Shown: positions 33,759-47,621, numbered from the stretch's first letter. The stretch is 64,000 nt of DNA from Ustulina deusta (GCA_023159155.1 JAJNNX010000006.1:124001-188000), one strand, 5' to 3'. Numbers and translations are program-made. The notes: generated from the letters alone by a model not told the origin.

Positions 33759-34350
33759 TGTTTTCCGTCGCATAACCAACCAACCAACTAAACCGACTAT
33801 CTAGACTAGCTAGCTACTCGACTGGGATGAAGATTGTTTCGGGGGATATTTTTCGTTACAGCATGTCACCGAAACGGGGGGAGGGCAGATCCATAGGGGG
33901 TTTTGTCCAATTGCTTACTTACATTAGCGCGAGGGGGGGGGTATAGGAGACAGTCACAGTAATAATCGTAAAGTTTAGGACTATTATATATTTTTTAAAC
34001 CGTTTTTTATTTTTTAAGACAGTCATAGTGCTAGTTTTGTATATAAAACTGTCTTTTTTATTAAAATAATATTTAAAAAAAAATAGTTATAAAAAATAGA
34101 GACTATTACAGCTGTTCGAGACTATTACAGCTATTTTGAGACCGTTACAGCTATTCGAGACCATACCTATATAGACTTACCTAGCTACTTAGCCCATACT
34201 AACCTACCTAGCCTATATAGACCCCCCCCCCCTCTAAAACCAAACCAAACTACAATTGTAACCACTTTTAACCATTTATACCTACTACTTACAACCACTT
34301 GCAACTGCCATATTTTTATAAAAACAAAGGCTTTATATTATTTAATTGTA
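33759..34350. other. Transition from the PHS1 promoter to the AT-rich block, with a short minisatellite
   Basis: PHS1 upstream region of normal composition to about 33950, then a sharp fall in GC. At 34100-34160 there are three tandem units of about 19-20 bp, GACTATTACAGCTRTTCGA with variants. A run of eleven C lies at about 34213-34224. No gene. Confidence 0.6.
34100..34160. repeat. Three-unit minisatellite at the edge of the AT-rich block
   Basis: Units GACTATTACAGCTGTTCGA, GACTATTACAGCTATTTTGA and GACCGTTACAGCTATTCGA in tandem. Differences among units are mostly transitions. Confidence 0.8.
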
Positions 34351-34613
34351 TCACGATCAGTCGAGTAAAGCTTCCACAGCTAGTTTATTAATACTATAAA
34401 CAAAGACTCTAAGCTAAAAAAAAAAGAAAGGAAAGAAGGAAAAAAATCAGAGTTTATAGGGTAGGTAGATATAGACTTTGTGTGTGTGGCTGCAGAGTTA
34501 TAGGTTGGTCCGTACGTAGATTTCTTATCTTATCGCTATATAGGTTTAGAGTTCTTATAGGTCTTGCTAAAACTGTACTAACTATTACACTACTTTTTTT
34601 TAAAACTAAAAAT
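34351..34613 (+). repeat. Left terminal inverted repeat of element X
   Basis: Begins TCACGATCAGTCGAGTAAAG, contains an A/G-rich run (about 34409-34445) and GTTATAGGTTGGTCCGTAC. The reverse complement is found at 48586-48698 joined to 56656-56795. The second X copy (62161 on) has the same sequence with many C-to-T/G-to-A changes. Its outer end is among the least mutated sequence of the block. Confidence 0.8.
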
Positions 34614-37600
34614 TTAAACATAGTTTTAATTTAAAGTTATTAATAATATTAAGTTTATATAGTTTTTTTATATTATATTGCTTTATTATTGTTTTTATAA
34701 TTGTTTTTAAATTTATTAGCTACTATTATATATATTTATTTTTATAATTTTATAGGAAGTCCAGGGGCTTTTTTATAAGTTTTGTAAAATTAGTTAAACT
34801 TAATTAGTATGTTTTTAAAATTTTAAGCTATATATTAAGTATTATTAGAATTATAGCTTTTTTAAGTAATTTAGTATTGTAGTTCTTTATTTTTTTTATA
34901 TATTTTTAATTGTTTGATTTGTTTAATTTTAAATTTTGCTTTATTATTAATATTTTTAGCTAAAAATAATAATTAGATTTATTAAAATAAAAAGTTATTA
35001 TTTGTTTTTTATAATTAGTTAGTATAAAATAAGTTTTTTATTTTATAAAAATTAAATAAATTAAAAATATAGCTAAATTTTTGTTTTTTTTAAAATTTTA
35101 AAATTTTTAATTAATTAAAAATCTAATCTAATAGTTAATATTTATATTATAAAGCTTTTTTTTTTTAAAAAGACTTTGTTTTTTATTTTAAAATCTATTA
35201 AGCGTTTTTTTTTGTTAGTTTATAGCTTATATTATTTTTATATAAAAGTTATTATATTATATATTATTTTTTAAACGTTTTAATTTTAGTAGATTAATTT
35301 AAACGTTTACTATTTAATATTAAAATTTATAATAATTTTATTAATATTTATTATTAAAAAGTTTTATGTTTTAATTTTTATTATTATTTTTAATAATAAT
35401 ATATTAATTAATAAATATTATAAAAAATTATATATAAAATGTAAAGCAAAAAAATAAATATTTTAATTATTTTAATATTTATTAATATAAAAATAAAATT
35501 ATTAGTTTAATTTTTAATTAGTTAATTTTATTGCTTTTTAGGTTTAAAAATAATAAGTATTATTAAAATAGTATTTAATACTTATAAAACTATTAATTAT
35601 TACTATAAATTTAAAAATAAATAGTCCTATATTATTTAATATTTATATATTTAATATATTAAAAAATTTATATAAACTTTTATAATATTATATAACTAAT
35701 AATTTTATAATATTTATTTTTTTATTAAATAAAGTTATAATTAAACAGCTAAACTTATTTATAAATATTTATATATAGTTATAACCTTATTAATCAAGTA
35801 ATATATTTTTATTATTTATTATTATATATTGTTATACTATTATTAATATAAGCAATAAATAAAAAAAGCTAAAAGTTTTATTTTATAGTATTTTATTTTT
35901 TTTGTAGTTATAATAATTATATATATATTATTCATAATTATATTTTAAATAAAACTAATAGTATTTTTGTTTTAATATTTTAATTATTTTATATTAATTT
36001 TAATATATAATAATTAAAAATATATAAACTTTTTAAATTAAAGTTATATAAAAAAAAAAAATCCTATTTTAAGTAATTTTAAGTATATATAACTTTTTGT
36101 TTTTATTTTTTAGATCTTATAGCTAGTTTTTTTATTTAATTAGGTTTATTAGGTTAGCTCTTTAAAAAGTATTAAATAAAAAGTCTATAGTTAATATAAA
36201 ACTTAATATTTTATTAAGCAGAATTAATACTATTGTTTTTTTTTTGTTTTTTTAACTTTAATTATAAAAAGCTTAGTTATTTTTTTAATAAAATATTAGC
36301 TACTATATTTTTTTATTTTAATTAATATTAAAAAATAATATTAAAATTTAATAAAAAATTAGCTTAGTATATTTATTGCATTAATAAAATCTATTTATTT
36401 AAAAAATATAATAAAGCTTAATAATTAGTTATTATAAAAAACTTAGTTTTAAAAAGTTTTAAGTAGTAATATTTTAAAATCTATACTACTACTAAAAGTT
36501 TATAGTTTTAAATTAAATAAATTTGTTTAATTAGTATTATTGTTTTAAAAAAATATTTTATAAGTTTTTAAGTTATATTTTTCTATTACTACTAAATAAT
36601 TTTTTTTATTATATTATATAAAATATTTATTTTTATTTATATTAGTTAGCTAGGTTTAAAAAAAGCTAAAATAAATACTTTATATATTAGTAGTTTTATA
36701 TATTTAAAAGCTTATTTTTGTTTTAGTTTTATTACAAATAGCTTATTTTTTTTAAATAGTTAATTTAAAAAAGTAATAATTTTACTAATATAGTAAATAA
36801 ATATATAAATATAATTATAAAGCTTAAAAAATAACTAGATTAATTTAATATTTTTAAAATTATTAAAGTTTTAATTTAAAATTGCTTAAATCTTTATAAA
36901 ATTAATTTTAATTTTTACTTTAGTTTTTATAACTATTTTTAAATAATTAATAATAAATATATTAAAACAAGATTTTTTAATATTTTTTTAATATTTAGCT
37001 TAATATAAGCAATAAATTATTGTTTTTATAATAAGTTTAGTATTATTTTTTAGTTTTAAAATAAATTAAAATATTATTTATATAAGTATTTATAAATTTG
37101 TTTAAAAGTTTTTAAATTTATATATTAATAAAAACTTATTACTAAGCAGGTTTTATTTTTAAACTAAATAGTAAAACTTTTTATTAAAATATTTTTTTAT
37201 AAAATTAAAAAAAAATAATAATATAATTTTATAATTAATAATAATTAATAAAAAGTTTTAATAATATTTAGTTTTATAAAACAAATAATATTATTAATAT
37301 TTAGAGCTAATATAATTTAATTTTTTAAATATATTTTTTTTTTAATAATTAATTATAAACTTATATTTAATTAATTTAAATTTAAATATAAATAGAACAA
37401 AAGTAATATTTAAATTTATATTTTGTTTAATAAAGTTTATAATTAATAGTTTATTTATAAACTTTTTTTTAAATAAAATAAATTATATAAATATTTAGTA
37501 CTAATAAAACTTAAAGGTATATTTTTTGCTATTAAATTTTAATACTATATTAAATCCTAGTTATAATAGTAATAAAGTTTTAGATTTTTTTTTAAAAAAA

Positions 37601-37939
37601 ATCTTTTTAGGTATAATAGTTAAAAAAGTAAAAAGTTTTGTACTAACTTTATATATTTAAAATCTTTTCTTTTTAGAAATAAAATTAGTTTATTATTAAA
37701 AATCTTTTATAATACTACTTAGTTAATCTAAATTTATTTTTTTTATAAAATATTAATTATTTTTAAGTTTTTTTTAAGTAGCTTAGTATAATTATTTTTA
37801 GTTATTATAAACTTAATTATAATAAGTTTTTTTAAAGTTTTTTTAGCTAGTTATTTTTATTTATTTTAGTAAAAATAATTTTAAAAATTTTATATAATTT
37901 TTTTAATAGTAGTTTAGTTTTTTTTTTTTTAAAAGTTAC

Positions 37940-38237
37940 TATAGAATGGGCTTTATATAATATATTGTACGTAAAAACAAATAACGCGCGTAGATAAAAT
38001 ATAATGTATTATACTATGTCATATATAAAGAAAAAAAAAAAATTATTTATACAAAGCATAAATCTTTTACATTTATGTAAAAACTTATGTTATTGTACGA
38101 GCTAACATAATAAAAAAAAAGTAAGGTCTTTTTTATCCGGCCGAAGTCCGGCTAACATCTATACAATAGCTAAGCGTAAACTCGTACTCCGTACAAGTTG
38201 CACAATAAGGTTATAACTAATGCTAGTTATTCTAATA
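37940..38237 (-). repeat. Left LTR of LTR-1
   Basis: Starts TATAGAATGGGC and ends TTATTCTAATA. It contains ACGCGCG and GTACGAGCTAACATAA, with GTCCGGCTAACATCTATAC. It matches 47325-47621, 58184-58484 and 60701-60999 in the same orientation. Its left half is the better preserved half. Confidence 0.88.
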
Positions 38238-40443
38238 TTAGCTATTTTTTTTTTTAGTTATAACCGCTTATTATATAAAAAAAACAAAAAAAATAATTAT
38301 ATAACTACCTAAATATATATATAAAAGTTTAACTACTATAAAAGCAATTAGATTAGTAATCTAATTTATATGTATAGTTACTAGATTAATAGATTATTTT
38401 TTTCTAATAAAGTTATATAATAATATTGCAAAACTACTGCTTTAGCTATACGGTTGGTTAAAAACTATAAACTAAACATTACTTAGTAACTATTTAAATT
38501 AAAACTAAATATTTGTTCCTGCCCTATATAACAGCAAAGTTTATAATTAGCTAGCTTGTCCGGTCGGTAGGCCTTATACGGGCAGTTGCTAATTAAAAGC
38601 TTTTAAGGTTATTTATGTTTAATTAACTAGGCAGGTTATTTGTATAAAAAAAAGTTAATTAATTAGAAGTTAGATTAGCTTGTATATAAAAAGATTTATA
38701 TATAAAAAAGTGCTTAAATCTCCTGTTACCTTTTATTTTTTTGTTATTTTTTAAAATCTTTTGCTTTATATATTTGCTTATTTTTATATACTATATATAT
38801 ATATATATATATTTATATAATAAATGCTATTTAGCTCTTTAGTAATAATGGTTATATATTAAAAATTATTAGCTAGAATAGCAACTACTATATAATATTA
38901 CTACTAATAAACAATCCTAACAATTATTAGTTTATTATAGTACTATATATTAATATATATGTTTGTTTTTTTGTTATATATATATTTGGTTTAATATATT
39001 ACTAATATTTTTATTTTTTATATATAAACTAATAAAGCTTAGGTTGCTGCTATACTATCGGTTAATATATAGATCTAAATATTTGCTAATATACTTTTTA
39101 TATATTTAATTGCGCTTATTTTCCGCTAAAAAGGTTATTTTTATATAATCTTTATTTAGTCGCACAATATTACTATTACTGCATATATAAAGAATATTTA
39201 TATAGTATATAGTAGTTACTTGTTTTATAGCTATTGCTAGATTATTAGGTTTTAAAGTAATACTTGCATAGCATATGTTTGGTGTTCGCACGGCGCTCGG
39301 TATAATTATTATGTTTAAAAAAAAAAAGTAAATTAATTATATAATAAAAAAAAATAAAAAAAGGAAAAATAAAAAGAAGTAGCGTTTATGTTTATTTTTC
39401 TTTTTGGAGTCAATTTATTATATATTACTTTCATACTTCTAACTCTTTTTTTTTTATAAATACTATAGTTATATATAATTTCTTATATTTTATTAATAAA
39501 TATTTCTATTTATATAGTCAATTTATTTATTAATACAAAGGTTTTTAATACTTAGTTTAGTATTTTTTTTATAAACATATTAGCTAGATTATTTTTGCTA
39601 TTAATCTATTATATTTTAGAAATTTTTTATTTTTTATATAATTTTTTTAATAATATAATATTAATTATTAGGCGTTTTTTTTATATAGTACCAAGCTTAA
39701 CAAAACAATTATATAACAACTTTAAATCGGAATATAAAACAGTTAGAATTAGGGGTAGTTATAGCATAGTTATAATTTTTAAAAGTGTTGTATAAAAGGC
39801 AATAGCACTATTAAAACTATTAATTATATTATATAATTTATTTATAAGTATATTCTTAGTTACTTTTTTATACTTGTTTAAATTCTAGTATATAATGTTT
39901 CTTTTAATTTTAAAGCTTAAATTTTCTTTTATATAACGTTCAGTCCCTAATATAATTATAAATCTAAATTAAAAAGTTATATCTATATTATTTATAAATA
40001 ATCTGTCTGTAAAAATAAATAGCTTTATATAATATAGGTTTATTAGTACAAAAGTTAAGCTGCGATCCTTATTATCTATTTGCTACTAGATTCTTTGGTT
40101 CAAATTCTTAATATTATGTAGCTCAAGATATATAATTTAAGCAACTATACATAAATTATACGCTGCCTCGGGCTAACAGATACTATTAATATATATACCT
40201 TTTGCTTGTTATAAAACATATTACTATATAAAATCAGTTATATAAAAGTTAATCTGGTCCAATTGGTTTGTTTAGCTTTTTTAAATTAAAATAATATATT
40301 TTTTAAACAAAAATATAATTTGTTTATTATTAAACTTTATAAAATAACCTAGCTAAAATATCTCTTTTAGTTTTATATAAAACTTAGCTTGCTATAATTT
40401 ATATTCTTTTTTTTTTTAAAAAGCCTAGCAATATAAAGCTAAA

Positions 40444-40758
40444 TGTTGGAATAGTATTCCAGGTCAATCGTACGCTATTTATGGGTCACTCACCTTGGCC
40501 ACCTAAGGTGGCCAAGTCAGGTGGTTAGCCCATGGCTAGCCCATGGCTAAGGGGCCATGGTGGACCCCTTCGTACGAAGGGGTATACCAGGCCCTCCCAC
40601 ACCTTCTGATTCCTTTCCTTCTTCTTCCTTTTGATAGGCATTTCGATAGGCATTTCAAACATAGTACAATATAGATTATATAATGTTCGCCTTACCAGAT
40701 CTGCTTTTATATATAGTACTATATATATATATACTATCCTAGATAAAGCTAACTAATA
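40444..40758 (+). repeat. Left LTR of element N, with three inverted repeats
   Basis: Holds CTTGGCCACCTAAGGTGGCCAAG (perfect 10-bp arms, 3-base loop), a repeated TTAGCCCATGGCTA unit, and the perfect 18-bp palindrome CCCCTTCGTACGAAGGGG, followed by a pyrimidine-rich stretch and tandem GATAGGCATTTC. Its right end is heavily TA-enriched. Confidence 0.9.
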
Positions 40759-42583
40759 CTAATTAGTAAATTAACTAGCAAACTTATAAATTAGTAAGGT
40801 TTAAAAAAACGAAATGCTGCTAAATATTATATAATAATCCAAAAATACTTTTGCCTAGCAGAAAACTTCGGCTTATTATATAAAAGTTTTAAAAAAATAC
40901 AGTCCGTTTAGCAGACGTACTTTGGACAACTTTTATATAAATTATTAAACTAGATTAGTACTTAAGCTTGATTTTTTAATTTCCTGCCTAGCAGAAAAAA
41001 AAAACAAATTAACTAAAGTTTTTGCTACGAACTTTGTACGAAGCGATCTAAATTTTACTCCGCTTAGCAAAATAAACTATAAAATTAACTACAAACTATT
41101 TTATATTTTACTTTTTTTATATAACTAATATATAGCTATTATATAAAGCTTTTATATTTATATTTCTGCTTTAACTAAACTATTTATTTTTATATATGTT
41201 CTGCTTAGTAAGATTAAAAAAAAAGTTGATTAGCTTTATATAACTTTTATATATAAAATAATTATAACTAATCTATTTAGTAGACTAGATTATAGAATTA
41301 ACTATAAACTTTTTTATAACTTTTATTTTTTATATAACCTATTTTTATAAAATAGACCTATAAAAATACTTAAATATTTTTTTTTAATAACTTGCTATAT
41401 GCTAGCTAAACAGTATTTTTATTTATTTAATAATCTATTATATAAACTAGCTAAACAATTTTTAAACTACTTTATTATACGTAAAGCTAAGTAATAAACT
41501 TCCGTTTTATTTACGGCCCTATATAATTTTAAACCTTATATAGCTAGGCTTTACTCTACCCTTTTCCTTTTTTTTTATACAAATACTATACAAAGAACCT
41601 ACTCTTAATACTATATATTATAGTAACTAACTTTCCGGCTAAATCTTTATACAAAAACTTAGCTAAAAAAAATAATATTTTAATAAGGCTATAAAAAAAA
41701 TATATTAGCTTTATATACTAAGCTTATTAAAACTTTATTAATATATAATACCTAGCTAATAACTAAAAACTATTTATAATATATTTAGTTATAATTATGC
41801 TTAGTTATATAAATATATAAATATTTAGGTTTTAAATAGTAAAATATATATATAACAATTTTTAGAAATAGACTACTAAACATTTTAATTAGGTTAATTA
41901 GCGCTTCTAAAAAAAGTTAATTAAAGCAATTAAATAAAACGGATCATATAAACTTTTTAAAAATACTTTATATACCAATTAGTTTATATAACTAATAATA
42001 AACTATTATTTAAGCATATTAAATAACTAACTTTAGTAACTACTTATATTTTTAAACTAGCTTTATTTAGAGGGATAGACCCCCTTTTTTTTCTTTTTTT
42101 TATATAACCTATATATAAAAGATTTATATATCTTTTTATATAACTGCTTTTTTAACCCTGTACGGAACAGACCTATATACCCTTCTATATAACTGCTTTT
42201 TTTAACCCTATATAGAACAGACCTACCCTTTTTCTTTTTTAGCTAATATTTATATAAACCTGAACATTAAATTTTAAAAAAAAAAATAGAGCTAGAAAAA
42301 TATTAGCAATAATAAGAACCTACCCTATTAACTTGTTATATATTAGTTAAACAACCTTTATACTATACGGAGCATTTTGCTTCGGCTATATAAAGGGCTA
42401 GCTTTATAGAAAGGCTAGCTATATAAAAGTTTTATTTCTAAGTATTAAATAGATTGTTTTAGTGTTAGATAAAGATTTTGTTTTTTTTCTATATAAAATA
42501 TTTGCTTTGATCGTATAGAGTTTTTATATTTAGTTTGTCCGTACGATTAACCTGGCAATACAACAAAAAATAAAAATAATCAG

Positions 42584-42898
42584 TGTTGGAATAATATTCC
42601 AGGTTAATTATATGCTATTTATGGGTCACTCACCTTGGCCACTTAAGGTGGCCAAGTCAGGTAGTTAGCCCATAGCTAGCCTATGGCTAAGGGGCCATAG
42701 TGGACCCTTTCGTACGAAGGGGTATACCAGGCCCTCCTACACCTTTTGATTCTTTTCCTTCTTTTTCCTTTTGATAGGCATTTCGATAGGCATTTCGAAC
42801 ATAGTATAATATAGATTGTATGGTGTTCGCCTTACCAGATCTGCTCTTGCGTACGGCACTATGTATGCATATACTATCCCGGATAGAGCCAACCAACA
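42584..42898 (+). repeat. Right LTR of element N
   Basis: Same 315 bp as the left LTR. Its right end is well preserved (TGCGTACGGCACTATGTATGC, GATAGAGCCAACCAACA), whereas its left end carries more C-to-T/G-to-A changes. The frame 42687-42935 read on the minus strand crosses this LTR and is not a gene. Confidence 0.9.
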
Positions 42899-45800
42899 CT
42901 AAACATATTATCCGTTTATAATCCAGTAATACCAAAGTTGTCCGAAGGTCCTTTAATAAAAAGTAAGCATAAGTTATATATAGAAATAGTTATACTAAGC
43001 TTTTTATAGTAGTACTAGTAATATATTTTGAACTAATATAGATCTAATTTAGCAAATCTATATAAAAGTTATATAATTTATAGAATTATTCTATTAAAAT
43101 ATTTTGACTTTAGTTTAAATAATAGTTATACAAGGATTTTTCTGGCTAATTTGTTTTTTAATTATATATATGCTTACGTAATGTTTTAAAGTTTGCCTAA
43201 AGCATTAAAGTTACAAATTAGAAAAAGTCCTAGTATAAATAGCAGTTTTTAGCTTATTTGCTAGATTATTAATAATTAAATAAGCACTATTTCTTTTTTA
43301 GTATTATTATAGCTTTATATAATAAGTTAGAACTTTTTATATAGCTTAGTTATTTTTTTTTTGATTTTTTATATAAGCTAAAACTTAAAAATACAAATAT
43401 TACTATATTTTATTAGATTATATTTTATAAATTAAAATATACTTTATATAATAAGATTATTAATTTTAGTAGTGTTAGATTTTTTAAATAAGGCTTTAAG
43501 TATATTAATAATACTATTTTTGCATAGCTTAATAGCTAGGGCATAGTTCTATTTTTTTTTAAAAGTTAAAAACAGTCAACTAATCTATTATATAAAAGTT
43601 ATACAAAATGTTATAGCTTTTAAAAATTATTTATGTTTTTTTTATATAATAAGGGCTTAAAAAGGTTATATTTTGTTCTTTTTTTTAGTATATTTATCCA
43701 AAATATTTTCTTTAGTTATATAGTAATAAAGCTTAATTTATATTTACTTAAACTTAATTGGGCTATTTATTAAATCAATAATTATATTAGATCTTTTAAT
43801 TAATTTAATTTTATATAGTCTATCCTAGCTTTTTTTTTTTTGCTATACTATTACTTCGCTATATAAAAGTAACAAAAATATATTATATAAGGCTAGCTTA
43901 TTATATTAGTTAATCGTACAGTTAATTTTAACTTTTGCTTTTTTGTTATATAATATTTTTATAGCCTTTTTAATTGCTTTAGCCCTTTATATAATATTAA
44001 ATAAAAAAAATAAGTCCTAATTAACTCTAAGGTAGGCTTTAAAAACAAAAAGGGTTAATATAAAGCTGTTTAGCCTAGCAGTATTATTTAAGGTTTTAAT
44101 TGCTATTTAGAAAATTAACTTATCTTTTATATAATTACTAATTTTAGCTTTTAATATATTATATATATAACAAAAAGGGCCATATACTTTTTTAATTTTA
44201 CTAATTGTTTAATACGCCTTAATAAATATTATATAGTACTAAGTACTTATAATCTTTGCTTAGTTCTAAAATTCTTTAAACAAAAAGTTTATATTTAAAT
44301 TATATATAATATAATTAAAAAGTCTTTAATATATATTAATCTAGCACTTATATAGCGTTTTCTAGATATTTTATATAAATATTAATTTAAAAAAAATTAT
44401 TATTTAAAAAAATATAACAGTATTAATAATATAAAAAACTTATTTATTATTTATTTATATAATATTAATTATAACTTTATAATTAAAATTATAATTATTT
44501 TTAATTAAGAATTTGAATTAATAAAGTACTAGGTTATATAATTAATAGTAGTAATAGAATTTCTAGATTTTTTCTAAAGTTAAATAGTTAATATTATATC
44601 CTGTATAACTAAATATTATATATAGTCTTTTTATATAAAAATATCTAAATTAGCAATATAGCTACTATAGTTCTATTTTAATAAAATATAGTCTAGCTTT
44701 ATACGGACTTATATTAAAAAATAAATATTTTTATTTATATATAACAAGGATAGTCTTTCTATCTTTTTATATAATAACATTTTTTATATTATTAAAGTAT
44801 GCCTATAGGCAGTTTATATTTTTTAGTAAAAAAAAAAAACAATATTAAGCTATTTAAAATATAGTATATTGTTATACCAAAAGAATTATTTATTTATATA
44901 ATATTTATAGCAATAATTATATTGCTGCTGCCAAACCTAATATTTATACTGCCTAGGGTCTAGTCTATTTTTATATAAAAATAAAATCTAAAATAGGCTT
45001 CTAATTATGCTTTTTTTACTATTAAATAGTTCAAAACGCCAATATTTTAGAGTTTGCTTTAGTACTCTATATAATACTAATTGCTAAAAATAAACTAATT
45101 AAATAGTATATCTGTTTTATAATTCTAAATATTTTTTTTAGTTATATAATAAATAAAAATATTATTTATAAAAAATATTAAAAATTTATTAGATATAAAG
45201 ATGCTATTATTAATTATTTTATATAAATTAAAATATTAGTTTTTTGTACGAGCCTATTCCTAAAATATATATTTAATTAATTAATAACCCTTTTTATAGT
45301 ATATAAAGCATTTTTTGTTTATATAGTAACTTTAGTTGTTTTAGTCCTTTGATTAGTCCTTTTATACGTCTAGCCTGCTTAAAGGTCTAGGATATTTGTA
45401 CTGCTAGCCTTTTATATAGTTTCCCTAGTTATACTTCCTATTTATATAATAGGCCTTATAGTTTTTTTATATGAAATACTTTAATAAATTATTTATTACT
45501 ACATAAATATATGCTTTAAGGTCCAAAAAAAAACTTTTATATAAGGGCTTTTGGAGTACAAATGCTATAATTAACTTTAGTACTTTTTAATATGCTTATA
45601 TAATAGTTATACTAAATTAGATTTCTTTTTAGTAGCTTGTACTAAATACTTTTTATGCTTTCGTAAGCTTATTAATTATAATTTTTAGTACTTTATATAA
45701 TACTAGATCTAGGTTTTTTATTTATTTATATAAACATAATTATAGTTTAGTTAGCTTAGTACTAGTTATAGTTTATATTAGTATTAAAATAAGCATTTAT

Positions 45801-46928
45801 TATATAATAGATTTTATTTTAAGTTTTATTAGGTCTAATATAATAAATAAAAAAATCTTTTATATAATTTTTTAAAATAATCAAAAATATAGCATAATAT
45901 TAATTTTTTATAATTTTAAACTATTAATAAATATTTATAAATAGATATACTTTATTATAAAATAAATTATATAGCTTATTTATATAGTTTTTTTTTTTTT
46001 TTTATATCTTTTAAAAAATTGCGTATTTTTTTAAAAAGATTACTTTATTTTATATATTTCTTATAAAAAGTAAGTCTAAGAAAGAATTACTAGCTACCAG
46101 GTTTAATATTATATAAAAGTATGCCTATTATATAAAAGTCTAAAAAAGGTTATAAATAATAAAATATTTATATACTAGTTAAAAGTTGGGTTTATAACCT
46201 ACTTTTATTATATAACTATATATAAGTTTAAAAATATTCTAAAACTTAATAATAAGTTATATAAACTAGGCAGTGTAGTCTTTAGAGATATAAAATTATA
46301 TATTCTAAGTAAGATTAGGCCGTATAAGTTCTAAATATTTAATTTTTAGTTCTTGTTTTGTTTATATAATAAGCCTAAGAGCTAAAGTAGGCTAAGGGGT
46401 AGGGGTAGGTTAAAAAGTAGAGGTAAACTAAAAAAAAGCAGGTCAAAATTGTTAACTTAGTATAGGGGAAATTAAGGGCTATTATATAAAAAGTAATAAA
46501 ATAGGTTAAACAATTAAAAGCTTAAAAAAACTTTTAGTTAGTTCAAATTTATTTTATATAATTTAAGCAAAGTTCTTTATATATATACCTAAATCTATTT
46601 ATAGTTATACTTTTTTATATATAATAATATTATAAAGTTTTCTAAAATATTTAAATATTTATTTTATAAAACTTTTTTTATATATTTTTTAAAATATTTA
46701 TTTATTATTAATTATATAGTTATATTTTTTAATCTAATAAGCTATATATATATTAAATATTAGTTTTGTTATATTATTTAGATTAATAGGTTTATTTTAG
46801 TATTAAAAATTAAATATTTTTTATATATTTTTTAAATTAACATTAAGTTTTTATATAATCTTTTTATATATAAATTATAAGTATGCTTTAATAGCTTTTT
46901 ATATATTATATAATATATTTAATATTAT

Positions 46929-46968
<40 letters not shown>

Positions 46969-47324
46969 TTTAGTTATTATATAATAGTATAATTAAAAGC
47001 AGCACAATTATATACTATTTTTATTTTTTTTATATAATACTTTTAATGTTTTTTATAAAAAATTAATATTTATATATTAAAAATTAGATCTTTATTACTT
47101 TTTTTATAACAATTAAATATATTTAAATATTTTATAATATAAAATATTTGTTTTATTTTATATAATATTACTAATATTTTTTTATAAAAAAGTAATATTA
47201 TATAGTAAAGATTTTAAAATATAATATAAAAACTTATTTATATAAGTTTAATTTTATTATTATTTTTACTAATTTATAGTACTTTTTTATAATTTTTTTA
47301 AATATTTTTATAACTATTAATTAA

Positions 47325-47621
47325 TACAAAATAAGCTTTATATAATATATTATATATAAAAATAAATAATATATATAAATAAAATATAATATATTATATT
47401 ATATTATATAAAAAAAAAAAAAAAAAATGTTTATATAAAGCATAAGTTTTTTATATTTATATAAAAACTTATGTTATTATACGAGCTAATATAACAAAAG
47501 GGAAGTAAGGTCCCTTTTGTCCGGCCGAGGTCCAGCTAACATCCGTACAACAGCCGAGCATGAACTCGCACTCTATGCAAGTTATACAATAAGGTTATAA
47601 CCAATGCCAGTTATTCCAATA
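47325..47621 (-). repeat. Right LTR of LTR-1
   Basis: Same sequence family as 37940-38237. Its right half keeps GC-rich words (GTCCCTTTTGTCCGGCCGAGGTCC, AACAGCCGAGCATGAACTCGCACTC) that are mutated in the left copy, while its left half is mutated to ATAAGCTTTATATAATATA. Confidence 0.88.

Larger units (their letters stand above)
40444..42898 (+). mobile_element. Element N: 2.46-kb non-autonomous LTR element nested in LTR-1
   Basis: Two direct LTRs of exactly 315 bp (40444-40758 and 42584-42898), flanked by a perfect 5-bp duplication CTAAA (40439-40443 and 42899-42903). LTRs start TGTTGGAATA and end CAACA (TAATA in the mutated left copy). The interior of about 1.8 kb is too short for gag-pol and shows none; an A-rich tract precedes the right LTR. 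A 52-bp tandem duplication (CTATATAACTGCTTTTTTAA... unit) lies at about 42122-42228. A TRIM-like or internally deleted element that must have relied on another element's enzymes (inference). Confidence 0.9.
37940..47621 (-). mobile_element. LTR-1: LTR retrotransposon inserted in X, itself carrying nested element N
   Basis: Bounded by two direct LTRs of about 298 bp (37940-38237 and 47325-47621) and by a perfect 5-bp target duplication GTTAC (37935-37939 and 47622-47626). LTR ends are TG...CA with RIP changes (TATAGAATGGGC ... TTCCAATA). Total 9682 bp; about 7.2 kb after removing N. I favour the minus orientation: on that strand the LTR starts TGTTGGAATAACTGG and an A-rich tract (plus-strand T run after 38240) sits where a polypurine tract should be. 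I could not recognise gag or pol in the interior on either strand, so it may be a large non-autonomous derivative or merely too mutated. A related copy is LTR-2. Confidence 0.85.

Noticed and set aside
34081..34165. CRISPR-like short repeats
   Set aside because: Three directly abutting units without spacers in a eukaryotic genome; a minisatellite.
39106..39795. Small frames (39106-39291, 39595-39795) and similar ones at 52522, 54454 and 55230
   Set aside because: Tyr/Ile/Leu/Lys-only translations expected by chance in AT-rich DNA; those at 52522 and beyond lie inside element G.
42687..42935. 82-codon minus-strand frame
   Set aside because: Lies almost wholly within the right LTR of element N.
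38240..47320. Apparent ~60-bp spacing of TTATATAA words through the LTR-1 and N interiors
   Set aside because: Frequency is about what TA-enriched RIP DNA should give; spacing is irregular on inspection.
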